Notes: a model not told the origin generated them from the letters alone. 64,000 nucleotides of DNA from Polyodon spathula (GCF_017654505.1 NC_054553.1:12265049-12329048); one strand, 5' to 3'. Shown: positions 10,136-21,521, counted from the stretch's first letter. Made by a program: numbers and translations.

Positions 10136-13054
10136 TTGTTTATATTTTCCAAACATGTGCATATAGTCACATAGGAAAGTACTATTAAAGATTGACTTCT
10201 GATTTATAGCCTTCACGTCATCAATTGTCACCAGTTAATGAGAACTACTGTAAAACCCATCAGAATACTGCTGTGTTCTCAGCTCAGACAGAGGCTCACC
10301 CATAGTATCTCACTGCTGGTGTAGTGCAGTCCATATATGGAAGTGGAGCACCATGGTGAGCTTTACATCATATCCTTGTCTGGTCACTTAGATCATAGGA
10401 TGCTCATCTCTTCACATACAGAGGCTTCAGTTGAGTTGTATGAAATGTATCCACTATGCCCTTTAATGTAGCTTCATTGACTTTTAACCTTTTAATGTAT
10501 AAGGTGTGCCCCACAAATAAAATGATGCTATCTTTCTTATTTTTGCAATGGTGTGCACAAAACAGGCTTGAAAATGTACTAACAGATTGGAAATGGTCAT
10601 GTTAATTGTCAGTTTCCTTGTGATACTTGAGTCCCTCTCAAATGTATTTTAAAAAGAAACCATTTGAACAAGTGTTCAGTTCCTTGTGTACCTCAAGGGG
10701 TTCCTGTATTTGTATGCATTTTTAAACCCTCTGGGATGCATTGTATTGATCATAGCAGGTATCTGTGAGATACTTTGTTATACCACCCCTGACTCAAACA
10801 TTGAAGCTCCCTTGTGTAAAACTCACTGAAAAACATCATGGATTTTATTTTTGCCAACTTATCAGTTTGATATGGGGATAGTTATTGTGAGCTTTTAATG
10901 GCATGTGTGTGTGTGTGTGGAAATGTGTGTGAATAACACAATATTAAAGTATTTCACTTTATTTTTTTTTAAAGCTGCACATCTTTATGACACCTCACTT
11001 TTAAATCTGTGCCACTGCTTGACCAAGGAATCACCAGGGCTAAGCATACAATCTTTCCTGACCAGTTTCTCTAAGGCCTCTGTTGCGAGGGAAGAGGGTG
11101 TTCTTTATATTCAGTGCTCTGTTTTATTTTGCATAATTCTCTTCTATCTACCTATGAATTCATATGCAATTGGCCTGAACAATGTTTCATTTATAATCAA
11201 TACAAGCCCATGGATTACTTTTTGTAATACTTTTACTTCATTATTATTTTTCACTTTTAGTATGAAATACCGGTCAAAGGTTTGATCTAGCACCAATAAA
11301 TCCTTGAACTGGCCATCTTATGAATAACTCAAAAACATTACAAGCATTCCAAATATATGAAGTAATCAAGTGGTGTACCTGCAAACATTCTGAGCTTGTC
11401 TGAGCTATTTATTTTTCATAATATAGTCATTTCTACACGTCGTTCTATTTTTTCCTTTGTATCGGGTATTTGTTGGAAAGCTTTTGTCAAGGGAATGTTT
11501 CTGAGAGACTCAACATTTCTGCAGGTGCAGTCTGACAGACATATCAAGACAGACTTGATCTTCAAGCACAGAAAGGGACAGTGGTGTATCAATCTTTAAT
11601 AAGTAGTAAGAAATGCCAGTACTATAAAATGTTCAGATAAAATCCATCCCACTGAGATTGATAAAAACCGATCCCTCGTCCCCCATGCATCTTTGAAACA
11701 AATGAAATGTGCATCTTAAGAGATGCACATCTTTTTTGAGAAAACCGTATTTAATGGCAGCAGTACATTGACAATACAGTACATGTGCATACCATGGAAG
11801 TGATCTACTTTTCATGTTACTGATGGCTCTAATTTTGTATTTAGAGATGTGGACAGGGTTGAATGTCACTTACATAAATCTGAAATCGTTGATACTAACT
11901 ATGTCTCAGATTGCAGTATTACTGTCCAAAAAACATGCACAAAAAAGGTTTCAACACTATATGTGCAGATTGGTTACAATTTGTTTTTTGATAGTCCCAG
12001 AACGTCCTATTGGAATTACTCAGTAGTAAACTCCGTTAAAGCACCTTCAGATTTTGAGAGAAATTGTCATCTCTTTATTCTAACACACCACACCCTGCCC
12101 TCCTCCATTCGTTATTTGATGTAGTGTCTGTGTGTGTTTATTGGTTGGTGTCGTAAAAAAAAAAAAAGTGATATGCCAAGGAACACCGTGCAGTGGCTGG
12201 GATTAGTATAATCTACAGGTCACTGTGTAGGTCGCTAGTAAATTATGTCACCCACCTGCTATCAATTTAAAGGATTTCTCACATCACTGCAGGATTATAA
12301 TCTGATCGAGTTGCTGTCCAGGGTGCTGAATCTTAATTTTAACGGTTTATCTGACCTTCCCACCTATTTTAATACAATTATAACATTTCTTAATTCTGAA
12401 ATTACTTTTTTTTTTAAACCACTGGTACGTTTGAATGTGACGTGTACATATTTTTTTGTATTCTCATTTTTGAGAGATGGACGAGTTCTTTGGTAACAAC
12501 CTCGATAGTATTATGAGATTTTCAGTGATTATTTTCTCAAACCCAACACATCATTAAGAAGGTAAGAAAGAGCAAGCAAACTGCGTGTCTTTCTCTACTC
12601 AATATGGTAAGTAAAACATGATATTCCTTTCTTTAGTAAATGCTGAAACAAATACTTTTTGAATCTTAATGCTTAAATGTATTCACAAATGTTAACAATG
12701 TGTGCTGTATAGGATACCTTGGCATTTCAACGACTATGCAAGGGATATTTTGCAATAAATTATCTCACAGCTATGAGGGAAAAATAAGTGACAGCGATTA
12801 TTTAAGATGTTAGATAGTACAGCATTTTTGCAAGTTGAATTTAAACAAACAAAAAAAATATTACAAAATACATTAAAAACCGCCTATATCAAAATATTAT
12901 TTGGGATATGAACAGTAGCGTATACTGCTAAACATTTAGTACAGAAAATTATCACATAATTCCAGTAAATATGGTGCTAAATTTGTTTTAAGCACAGTTC
13001 ATTGTAGTTAAGCCGCTCGCATCAGTGCATTGGTAGTTAATAAGGCATGTGTAA

Positions 13055-13071
13055 TTCTTCTTCTTCTTCTT

Positions 13072-13102
<31 letters not shown>

Positions 13103-13133
13103 TTATTCTTATTATTATTATTATTATTATTAT

Positions 13134-13184
<51 letters not shown>
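13055..13184. repeat. Compound (TTC)n(TTA)n(TAA)n microsatellite
   Basis: About 15 TTC units pass into TTA/ATT units and then into about 17 TAA units, 130 bases in all. The ATT and AAT halves are mutually complementary and could fold back. Confidence 0.95.
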
Positions 13185-13709
13185 CCCTTACTTGTAGTAT
13201 ATGTATCTTGATGAACATGCCAAGCCCGAGATTTTGAAGACCGTGCTTACCTCATCTATTATTTCCGATTACAATTGAGCATGGTATGGACAGGCTCATT
13301 ATGAAATTTCCAAATTAAAAAAATAAGAAAGAAAAAGAAGGTAACAGGACACCAAGGCCAGGTTGTTTCCAGGTAAATACCAGCGTTAGAATGTAAGGAG
13401 TTTTAAAACTCTATCCTGATGCTCTCTGCATTGGTTACCGTCCAGCTCCTTTAGTTTTCAGCATACCTGCTCTTTAAATGAGAACACTACTGGAGTCCCC
13501 CCATTCACCCGTTCCATGGCTCACACACAATAATGTGCATTTTAACATCGATTCATTTAGCCTGCAATAACCAGTTTTCTTCTTTTGCCAGGGACTTGGT
13601 ACAACCGGAGTATGAAGAACAGTGAATTGTGAATACATACACTCTTTTATACTGCTGGGCTGCGATGATACATCAGCTTTGTCCATTTCATAGCTTTGCA
13701 GTGAGATGG

Positions 13710-14400
13710 ATGAAGAGCAGCCCGCGATGGAGTAAGTCTAAGCACCAGATATTTCCAGTCCCGTCATTAAACTTGCTGCTATGCTGGTCTCTATTCGCGG
13801 TTCTGTCGCTTCCTTATTCAGTTCATGCGGCAGTTTATAAAGTGGGGGTGGTGGGAGCTTGGATGTGTGATCCCCTCTTTTCTAAAGCACACCTGAGAGA
13901 GGCGGCTCAGTTAGCTGTTGATCGCATCAACAAAGATGCTTCATTAGACCAAGGGGACACCTTTGACTATGTTATACTCGACGAAGACTGCCAAACATCC
14001 AAGGCCTTAATGGGATTCCTTGGGTACCACAGACAGGCATCTGGGTTCGTCGGTCCCACCAATCCTGGGTACTGTGACGCCACTGCCCTTTTGGGTAAAA
14101 ACTGGAACAAGGCTGTTTTCTCTTGGGCCTGTATTAATACTGGGCTGGATAATGTTAGGAGCTACCCAACATTCGCAAGGACTTTGCTCTCGCCGGCAAG
14201 CGTCTCCTCAGCGTCATGAAACACTTCCAGTGGGCGCACATTGGCATTGTCTCATCTGAGGAGGATATTTGGGTGGACACGGCTGGCAAAGTGGCCATTG
14301 CTCTTCGGAACCGTGGGCTCCCTGTCAGCATCATCATCTCCATTGGTCGAGATGCTCCAAGCATCAAGGAAGCACTGTGAAAAGTGAATACAAGTGCACA
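13710..14400 (+). pseudogene. Retinal GC remnant: signal peptide and extracellular exon
   Basis: ATG at 13710 opens a signal-peptide-like stretch (LLLCWSLFAVLSLPYSVHA) followed by KVGVVGAWMCDPLFSKA, AAQLAVDRINKD, GFVGPTNPGYCDATALLGK and FSWACIN, the ligand-binding-like extracellular domain of retinal guanylyl cyclases. At 14199 one base of a lysine codon is missing. The following bases continue the same protein in frame +2 (KHFQWAHIGIVSSEED, VAIALRNRGLPVSIIISIG) until TGA at 14378. That stop is in a CGA-like position, and the exon may run on to about 14400. An AG acceptor (TAGCTTTGCAG) precedes the ATG. Confidence 0.85.
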
Positions 14401-15329
14401 TTGTATTATTCAATGTATGATAAAACTGCTACCAGTGGTTTAATATCACAGCTCAAGACATATTTTATTGGCCTTAAGTTTAGACAAAGAATGTTTATTT
14501 GGTGCTTTAGTTCCAGAAAAATATCCAACTGGTGGTAGCATCTGTCCTAAGACAGAATGACTGCAAGATGAGCTGCTAAACTGTCAGCCGGAGTAACTGC
14601 TTCAAGTCTTGATGAGCGGAGCAGCCTTTTGTCATTCTCTTCTCGCGTCAGGGTTAAAGCAATCTTAAAAGATTATAACTCTGAGCAAATATGATTGATG
14701 GAGTCATGGTTTTTACTCTTAATGCCTTTGGTAACCTCCAGCGAATCCTTATTGATTAGACTGTGTTTGGATCTTGGCTATGATATTCGGCATTGTGCCC
14801 CCAACACAGTTCTCCTATGATGAGACACATTATACAAGTTAAGAAGGAAAAACTATTAAAGGTGTATAACTCCAAGTGTTTTATAGTTTATTCAAAATTT
14901 ATTTTACATTCCTCAGAAGACATTGCCTTATACTAAATATGCCAGGGTATGTTCGTGGTTGGGGTTGTAAATAGTTTCTGTCTTATATAAGGGTTCTTCT
15001 AACTGATATTCTCATATTTCATGCTTGTAGGGATTTTAAATTGAGATGATGTGAAAACATTCTGAATTGTTTGTTTGCTGTAATTGTAACTTGTAATTCG
15101 TGCTACCTCTGCCTACTACGCACCTGGTCTTTTTATACCTTGCTCATGCTTGAGACTGCACCAGAGGTAAAATATACTGATGATATTAAACATGCCAAAG
15201 AGTGTGCCGAAGTAGTCATAAATAATAACTCACATCATGGCATATAAAACAATAAAAATATCATGCAAATTCAGGGGGTATAAATATTCTTTAAATTATT
15301 TCCTGAATAGACACAACATCCAGGACACC

Positions 15330-15640
15330 CTTATTAATGTTTACCATGATTAATACCCTTATAAAAGTTTCCCACAGTAAAAGCATAGAAAGTGTAATAA
15401 AGCATATTGAAAGCATGGTAAAGGATAGGTAAGCATTGTAAACTCCTGTAAGGTGTGGTAAAGCATATTAATAAACAAATAAATCCAAAGGTAAACCATG
15501 GAGAAAGCATGGTAAAACTGCAAAAGTACAATGCAAAAATATCATGGTAAATTTTGCACAGTAATTTTCATGGTTTACCATGGTTACTATTAATATACCT
15601 CCCTGGGCTTTTATAATACCTACCTTTGCATTACCATGCT
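15330..15640. repeat. MITE-like family copy (AGCATGGTAAAG motif)
   Basis: An AT-rich segment with CCCTTATAAAAGTTTCCCA at one side followed by repeated AAAGCAT and CATGGTAAA motifs in both orientations. Related copies occur at 23740-23850, 26360-26400, 36051-36222, 36635-36790, 38025-38180, 38930-39030, 44330-44420 and 47690-47820. No coding. Confidence 0.5.
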
Positions 15641-15720
15641 TTCACTAAGCTTTATTCCCCGTTGCTCTTCCCAGGGCATGCTCAGTAACGCAGTGTGCTT
15701 GTTGTGTTTCCTGTGTTCAG

Positions 15721-15798
15721 TGGTGATCATGTGCATGCACTCGATGCTGAACTCCCAGCACAGGCACCTCACTGGCCTACTCTGTAGAGAGCTTCCTT
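15721..15798 (+). pseudogene. Retinal GC remnant: start of extracellular exon 3
   Basis: Directly after the acceptor CCTGTGTTCAG the sequence reads VVIMCMHSMLNSQ, matching the family's VRVIIMCMHSVL motif at the same exon start. Similarity fades after about 25 codons. The rest of this exon, several hundred bases, is missing and replaced by unrelated sequence with a TCTA/TCTG-rich patch. Confidence 0.65.
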
Positions 15799-15857
15799 GT
15801 TGATAAAATGATATTAACAAAAATGGGGTCCAATATTTCTAAAATGTACAGTACAAT

Positions 15858-15922
15858 ATCTCTATCTCTTCATCTGTCTATCTATCTGTCTGTCTGTGTG
15901 TCTGTCTGTCTCTGTTTATCTA
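15858..15922. repeat. TCTA/TCTG-rich low-complexity patch
   Basis: Degenerate tetranucleotide repeat between the truncated exon-3 remnant and the exon-4 remnant of the retinal cyclase. It occupies the place where most of exon 3 should be. Confidence 0.7.
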
Positions 15923-15962
15923 TTAGCTTGTGTTTCATATATGTATGAATTGGTTTACTCGA

Positions 15963-16321
15963 CAGGTCTCCCCCTTATTTGGAACCATATACAATGCTAT
16001 CTACTTCCTTGCTCATGCCCTGAATAGCAACAGAAGGAACGGAGGCTGGGTGTCAGGCATCCACACAGCACAGTCCTCCCGGAACATGGAGTTCCCCGGC
16101 TTCAACCACAAGATCAAGACGAACTGCAGCGGGGCTGGTTTCGTGGACTATGTCATCCTGGACACGGATTAGGAGGTCCCGGGAGATCTACTGCACACAC
16201 ACGGTTGACATGGAAACTGATATGGTGCGTTTCCTGGCCCGGAGCAATCATTTCCCCTGGGGTGTGTCACCAAAGTCAGATTCGAGATGCTGGTTCACTC
16301 ATGGAAAGATTTGTACCGGAG
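15963..16321 (+). pseudogene. Retinal GC remnant: extracellular exon 4
   Basis: After an acceptor-like CTCGACAG the sequence encodes VSPLFGTIYNAIYFLAHALN, WVSGIHTA, FPGFNHKI and FVDYVILDTD, the membrane-proximal extracellular region. A stop (TAG, about 16171) and a frameshift follow. The next frame carries TVDMETDMVRFLARSNHFPW and DSRCWFTHGKICTGG, the Cys-containing juxtamembrane end. The expected donor after ACCGGAG is GC, not GT, and it lies at the first base pairs of a tandem repeat. Confidence 0.85.
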
Positions 16322-16500
16322 GCAAAGGCATACTACAGATATCATATTATTAGATATTATTTACAGGTAAAGGCATACTACAGATATCGTATTATTAGAT
16401 ATTATTTACAAGTAAAGGCATACTACAGATAACATATTATTAGATATTATTTACAGGTAAAGGCATACTACAGATATCGTATTATTAGGTATTATTTACA
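16321..16500 (+). repeat. 4 x 45-bp tandem repeat at an exon-intron border
   Basis: Exactly four units of 45 bases (16321-16365, 16366-16410, 16411-16455, 16456-16500), each beginning with [G/A]G[C/T]AAAGGCATACTACAG and differing by a few substitutions. The repeat starts at the last base of retinal GC exon 4, so the splice donor itself is repeated. Units 2-4 carry GTAAAG, unit 1 carries GCAAAG. Confidence 0.95.
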
Positions 16501-17311
16501 GGGCTCTTCATTTTTTTAAGTATTTATTTGGGAGGAGCACACATAACACTGTAATAAACACAAAGCTTTGGGAATATCTGTTTTGTGCGGTTCCCTGTTT
16601 CCCTGTTCATTGTCAGGCTTTGACCCTTACAGGTGTATCCATGTAAGCAATAGGAAAGTGAATGAGTTGGATGGAAATATGTTATACATTTAAAATGTAA
16701 CCCTTGAGTAATAATTCCATTATATATTTATATTTTTACGTAAAATCTAAAAATAAGTTGCAAGTGTTACAAATACAGAACTGTTTCAATCTTCTTCGGT
16801 GTCTCTCACACAATTTTCCAATAAGGAGTGGGGTGGGGTTCCTACATGTCTTTCTGGTTCACTGCAAGCCTGACGAAGGGACGGGGTTTGACATGATTGA
16901 CAGTTTTTTACAAAATTCTAAATGGCACAATAACTACCGTAATTTTTACACTATAACCAGCACCCCTTGTAAAACACTCACACCATGTATTGTACACATT
17001 CGTTTACCTTCCTTTTTTCTTGGCATCTGCAAGAAAAACAAGTTATTATTCAAGTAGTTTTTGACTTATGATACATATGTAAACTTCACTTAAGTATACT
17101 GCACACCTGGTCTATAACCTTTGTCTAGCGCACTTCTGTGCTTCTGAAAAATGTAAAAGGCTGTGCGTTATACTAAACAAAGCCAATCCCAGCCATGTGA
17201 TCTAATAGCTCGATTGAAGCCTCGAATGCGATGTCATTCTGTATGCGCACATTTGTTGTTATGATCATTATATTGTTTTGTTGCATTTTTCCTTTTCTTT
17301 GTTTGTTTTAG

Positions 17312-17400
17312 GTGTTGATCCCTTTTTTGCTCTAATGGTTTAGTATGTAGTCCCGCTCTTAGTTGATATTTGTTTGATGCAAATTTCTGAAATTGTGACT
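17312..17400 (+). pseudogene. Retinal GC remnant: candidate membrane exon
   Basis: The acceptor GTTTGTTTTAG is followed by GTGTTGATCCC. Joined to the G that ends exon 4 this gives G-VDPFFALMV, in the right phase for the GGVDP-type junction before the transmembrane helix. A TAG and later stops interrupt it. Similarity is short and the 3' border is not visible. The kinase-homology exons that should follow are not found before 18566. Confidence 0.45.
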
Positions 17401-18450
17401 GACTAAAGGCTGGTTCAAATTGGGCATACGTCTCAGACGGACGCTATGAATGGACGCAGGCTGTAGTTTACATCGAACGATCTTCACCCTGCGTTAGTTC
17501 ATTCTGATTGGTTTAAAAAAGACAACACTCTTCTGGAGGTTGGGGGAGTCGTGCACACAGCCGCATTGAACTATACACTGTATAGCCATAGCACCTTGTT
17601 TTTTATAAACAGCTGATCCAAAAAAATTTAAAAAAAAATCCTGTGTGATTGACAGCAAATGCCTCCATTCAGTTTCATGGTAAAATCATTGACATTTGCT
17701 CAGACTTTGTTGAGCTGACCCGTTCAATTTAACCATCCCGCTTTCAGTAAACTCTGTACATAGGCTGCTTCACACTTTGCATATGATTCATACGAACGCT
17801 ACGCACACATCACCTTGCTTTCAAATCGTAGACGCTGAGTTGGTAGATTATATAAAGGTATATTATAAAAGCGCCACACTTACACGTGACCTTCTGAATA
17901 TCAAAACTTTTTACAAACCAGTGAAACACTTTATGGAAATGACAAATTCTTTAAAAAAGACAATTATCTATTCAGGGATACCAAGATATTTAGTGGGCAA
18001 GTAGTCTAAGTGAGGTTATCTGGCAGAATCACAGTTTTACCGCTTTCCTAGATAAAGTAGAATACTATACTCATGAGATGGCTTGCTCATTAAAATTATT
18101 TTCATATTTTTAAAGAGGCGATGATTATCTATTCTGGGTTACCAAGATATTTAGCAAGTAAGGGGTCTTAGTGAGTGAAAATGGGCAATTAAATCGCTCT
18201 GTAAATCATTTGTTGTTTCCATAAGTTGTGTAGGTACTATATATAAAAATAATAAATAAAACTCCACTGAATTTCTACCTGTGTGTTATTTGCATATGAC
18301 AGCTTTACATATAAAAATCAACAGAACCCCAACAATTGAACTACTGATCTTTTTACTTTGAAAATGTAAACACAATCGTCCTTAGATATCAGAATAAGCC
18401 AGTCTGACGAATTCAACTGACGATTCCAACATAACATGGACATTGTGATT

Positions 18451-18452
<2 letters not shown>

Positions 18453-18525
<73 letters not shown>
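18453..18525 (+). repeat. Poly(G) tract, 73 bases
   Basis: An uninterrupted run of 73 G lies 40 bases upstream of the next cyclase exon remnant. It is by far the longest homopolymer in the window. The opposite strand gives a spurious polyproline frame. Confidence 0.95.
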
Positions 18526-18565
18526 CTTGTTTTCCATACTTTGGGCTTTTCCACTTTTATTTTAG

Positions 18566-18729
18566 TTTAAGAATATTAACAAGGGAAAGAAGACAAACAT
18601 CATTGACTCGATGCTGCGAATGATGGAGCAGTACTCTAGCTACCTGGAGGACCTGATACGAGAGCGGAAAGAGGAGCTGGAGATAGAGAAGCAGAAGACA
18701 GAGAAGTTGCTGACACAGATGCTACATCC
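18566..18729 (+). pseudogene. Retinal GC remnant: dimerisation-linker exon, donor destroyed
   Basis: After acceptor TTTATTTTAG come [20 protein letters not shown], then [20 protein letters not shown] and [12 protein letters not shown], the signalling-helix coiled coil between kinase-homology and cyclase domains. The exon is 54 codons plus 2 bases, the expected phase. The base after it is A, so the donor reads ATGAGTAAG where GTGAGTAAG is expected. This single change would block normal splicing. Confidence 0.9.
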
Positions 18730-18834
18730 ATGAGTAAGAGTCTGGTCAAAGTCTGCTTCCTTCATAGATTATTCAGCATTTTATTGTTTTTTGTTTTTGT
18801 CTAAGTTGAGATAAACTATTGATTTCTGTTCCAG

Positions 18835-19027
18835 GTCTGTGGCAGAGGCCCTGAAGATGGGCTGCACTGTAGAACCAGAGTATTTCGAAGAGATCACCTT
18901 GTATGTCAGCGACATCGACGGGTTCAACACAATATCAGCGATGAGCGAGCCCATTGAGGTGGTGGACCTTCTCAATGACCTCTACACAATATTTGATGCT
19001 ATAATAGAGAACCATGATGTTTATAAG
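18835..19027 (+). pseudogene. Retinal GC remnant: cyclase exon A
   Basis: A 193-base exon between acceptor TCTGTTCCAG and donor GTGAGC, with an open frame: [20 protein letters not shown], then [20 protein letters not shown] and [17 protein letters not shown]. The first metal-binding aspartate (SDI) is kept, but the family's FSDIVGFT motif is altered at three places (F to V, V to D, T to N). Confidence 0.9.
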
Positions 19028-19129
19028 GTGAGCTGCCCTTCCACTTACCTTTTCAGTAACGCTGTAATGGTTTAAATGAAAATAAAAATTCTAAACAAAT
19101 TCCCCTGCTGTGACAGTCTAGTGGATGCA

Positions 19130-19480
19130 GCTCCAAGTTCTAATTCTTCAGCCACTCCAGTAACAATCAACTCGTCATCCAGGCTTCAGTTGAGTTCCTG
19201 TAGATCATGGGCAGCTTCGAGTGATCTTTGGGGAAACAACGAGGGCTCTTGCTCGTTCTGGTCATGTTTGCACAATAGAACACTGTAATGCGCTCCATAG
19301 CACGTTTGCCTCCTGCAAATTCTTTCCTCGGCAAACCAAGGCCTCTGCCCGGAAATCCCCGGCAAAGAGAGCAGTACGTCACCACTGAAGATGTCACACG
19401 ACTGGATCTCACCCTGTTCCTTATGCTGAACCACATTGTGATGGGCTTTCCCATGCCTGAGCCAGCCATCTGAAGGGTAA
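19130..19480 (-). mobile_element. pogo/Tigger-type transposase fragment
   Basis: Minus-strand frames carry, in order, DGWLRHGKAHHNVVQHK, then (shifted) GLPRKEFAGGKRAMERITVF, YCANMTRTSKSPRCF and LPMIYRNSTEAWMTS. These correspond to the helix-turn-helix end and the start of the DDE core (LxxKxxAGGKKSKERVTVLLCANMTG...PRCFK...LPVxYxxNKKAWMT) of Tigger/jerky-like elements. Frames switch and stops occur, so it is dead. It lies in the intron between cyclase exons A and B. Confidence 0.75.
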
Positions 19481-19519
19481 AAAATGTTCTGTTTAAAAAA
19501 CACTCTGTTCCCAACTCAG

Positions 19520-19693
19520 GTGGAGACTATAGGAGATGCCTACATGGTGGCATCCGGCCTGCCCAAGTGCAATGGGAATCGTCGCACAGCAGAGATTGAC
19601 AACATGTCTCTGGACATCCTCAGCGCCGTGGGGACCTTCAAGATGAGACACATGCCAAACGTACTGGTCCGGATCTGAATTGGACTGCACTAT
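19520..19693 (+). pseudogene. Retinal GC remnant: cyclase exon B with stop
   Basis: A 58-codon exon after acceptor [46 protein letters not shown] and VLVRI. The second metal aspartate (IGDAYM) is kept. Codon 53 is TGA (19676-19678) where the family has arginine in the RIRIGLHSG motif, a CGA-to-TGA type change. IGLHY and a GTAATA donor follow. Confidence 0.9.
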
Positions 19694-19893
19694 GTAATAC
19701 CTCACCCAGAAACATGCAGCATGTTGACTTTGCCCGTTATTAATTGTTAGTGAAAAAAAACGAACAGATGTTTAAACTAGTGATTCTTTATAGTGTTCCA
19801 ATAATCAGGTTTCATTTTACGTAACCGTACAATATATATCAAGGTGTCTTTGGCAGTCTTGGCGCTGGGGATATAATATGTGTTTATATGTTG

Positions 19894-19991
19894 GTCCCTG
19901 GCTGCAGGAGTGGTAGGCCTCACTATGCCACGGTACTGCCTGTGTGGAGGCACGGTGAATACAGCCTCATGCATGGAGGCCATGGGGATGC
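19894..19991 (+). pseudogene. Retinal GC remnant: cyclase exon C, catalytic loss
   Basis: The sequence reads [20 protein letters not shown] then SCMEAMGM before the donor GTGAGT, placed exactly as expected (C completes the next codon). The family motif is FGDTVNTASRMES. Here D is G and the arginine used in catalysis is C. Upstream, GTCCCTGGCTGCAGG shows a small deletion against the GPCVAG motif, and no AG acceptor is left before it. Confidence 0.85.
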
Positions 19992-20354
19992 GTGAGTAAC
20001 TCTCTCAGGGGGTGTAGCTACCAGCTGTGGACTTCCATGTGTAGATATGTAGATCTCAAATTTTTAAAAAAAGATAGCCGGTACCACTCAAGCAGAAATC
20101 TCTGTACTATCTTACTGTGCGGTACACTTGGGAGGGATTAAGTTGATTTTGCACACAGATACCAAAGCTGTTCAATTAAAATGGGTATGACGCCAGAAAG
20201 CATCCACAAACATTCCTGCACTGTGAAAACTGCTTAGTATAAATGTATCAACTGCTTTCCAGTTTCCAGGTTTCCCATTTTTTCAGGGATAGAAACAGTA
20301 CGTATGAATGTATATCGAACACAATGTTCGTGTCCACCTCCTTCTGTTTTACAG

Positions 20355-20447
20355 CCTACCGCATTCATGTTAGTAGCAGTACTGTTAAAATTCTAGTGGG
20401 CTTAAAAGAAAGATAAGGTAGAGCTAAGGGGAAGAATAGAACTGGAG
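20355..20447 (+). pseudogene. Retinal GC remnant: cyclase exon D
   Basis: After acceptor TCTGTTTTACAG the frame reads PYRIHVSSSTVKILVGL, then shifts and ends with KVELRG and ELE before GTATGT. This corresponds to LPYRIHVS...GYxVELRGxTELKG, the end of the cyclase domain. Confidence 0.8.
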
Positions 20448-21521
20448 GTATGTGTCACTCTCTGCGGTTTCTTTAGACAGCGTTCATTGGAAACACTCCA
20501 GCTCCATGACAAGTACATCTTCTAATAGGTGGAACCACACTTACAGGTCCGTTGCACGCATGGGTCTGAGTGATAATGCTATTCTTAATGTCTGAAAGAT
20601 CCCTAACGTTTCACTATATGATTCCACGGGTTCCATCCTGAAACATCATAATCTGGATTTCTATTGCCATGATAATGATATTTCACTTGTACAGAGGTTA
20701 CTCCCTGGAATCTTAATTGTGAAATCTAACTAGAATCATTCAGTGTGAATAAAATAACTAACTGAGCACAAGATTCCAGGTAGTGGCACACCAAATCACT
20801 ATCACATGGTTTTCTATCATTGTGTTATGCATTACAGTGACACCTTGATTAACGACCACCTTGGTACAAAGGTCATCCTGCAATTAAGGATGTACACTCC
20901 TAATTTATTTCTATTGACTTTTATGTTAATAGATCTTAATTTTTAAGGTCATCCTTCCTTTGCGTTTTACGGCTACTGTGTGCAGTCTCAAACTATAAAT
21001 TGGTGGTTGGTCTAAAAAGGTGTTTTTTAATAATGATTTGACTGTTTTTTATATGGCCAGTAGGGTGTCCTGTTTTCAAAGTCATAGGCTCTGTTGCACA
21101 CATACTACCAGTCCTGTGGTTATCTTAAAGTGTTCCGCTTGAGCTTAGCCCAAAAATATAACCAGTATTTTGCAGGTATTTTGGTTGTGTTTGTGTTCTA
21201 AAGACAACGTTCATTTAAAAACAAAAAAAGTGCTCCATTCATTCTAAGAATTTGGCTTTCTTATATCGCATAAGTACTTTGTTTACTTTTTTCCATCAAC
21301 TATATATATATATAAAAAAAAGTTCTGACTGTTAGCATTATAATGTGAAATCCAATATTTATATGCTCCACTTTACCATTCTCAATAAAACCATCTGTTT
21401 AAAATGGCATTAAGGATAGAGATTGACTTGGGACATTCTAAGGATTTGTTGCTGTTCAAATTGTCTATAATTTCTTGAACTTAGACAGCTGTGATTATCA
21501 CTAATCTGGACCTACTTTACC

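Larger units (their letters stand above)
8400..13630. other. Intergenic span, mostly featureless
   Basis: AT-rich sequence between the FSIP2-like start and the guanylyl-cyclase relic. Apart from the SINE at 9560-10135, a short (TG)n at 10904 and the compound microsatellite at 13055, I see no conserved coding, RNA gene or recognisable element. Open frames here are short and lack splice or homology support. Confidence 0.5.

Noticed and set aside
12988..13218. Poly-Tyr/Asn/Lys frame on the minus strand
   Set aside because: Artefact of the compound trinucleotide microsatellite.
18318..18554. Polyproline open frame
   Set aside because: Translation of the poly(G) tract in reverse.
20834..20990. 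CAGTGACACCTTGATTAACG as a transposon terminus
   Set aside because: Resembles pogo/Tigger termini, but no mirrored end was found within a reasonable distance.
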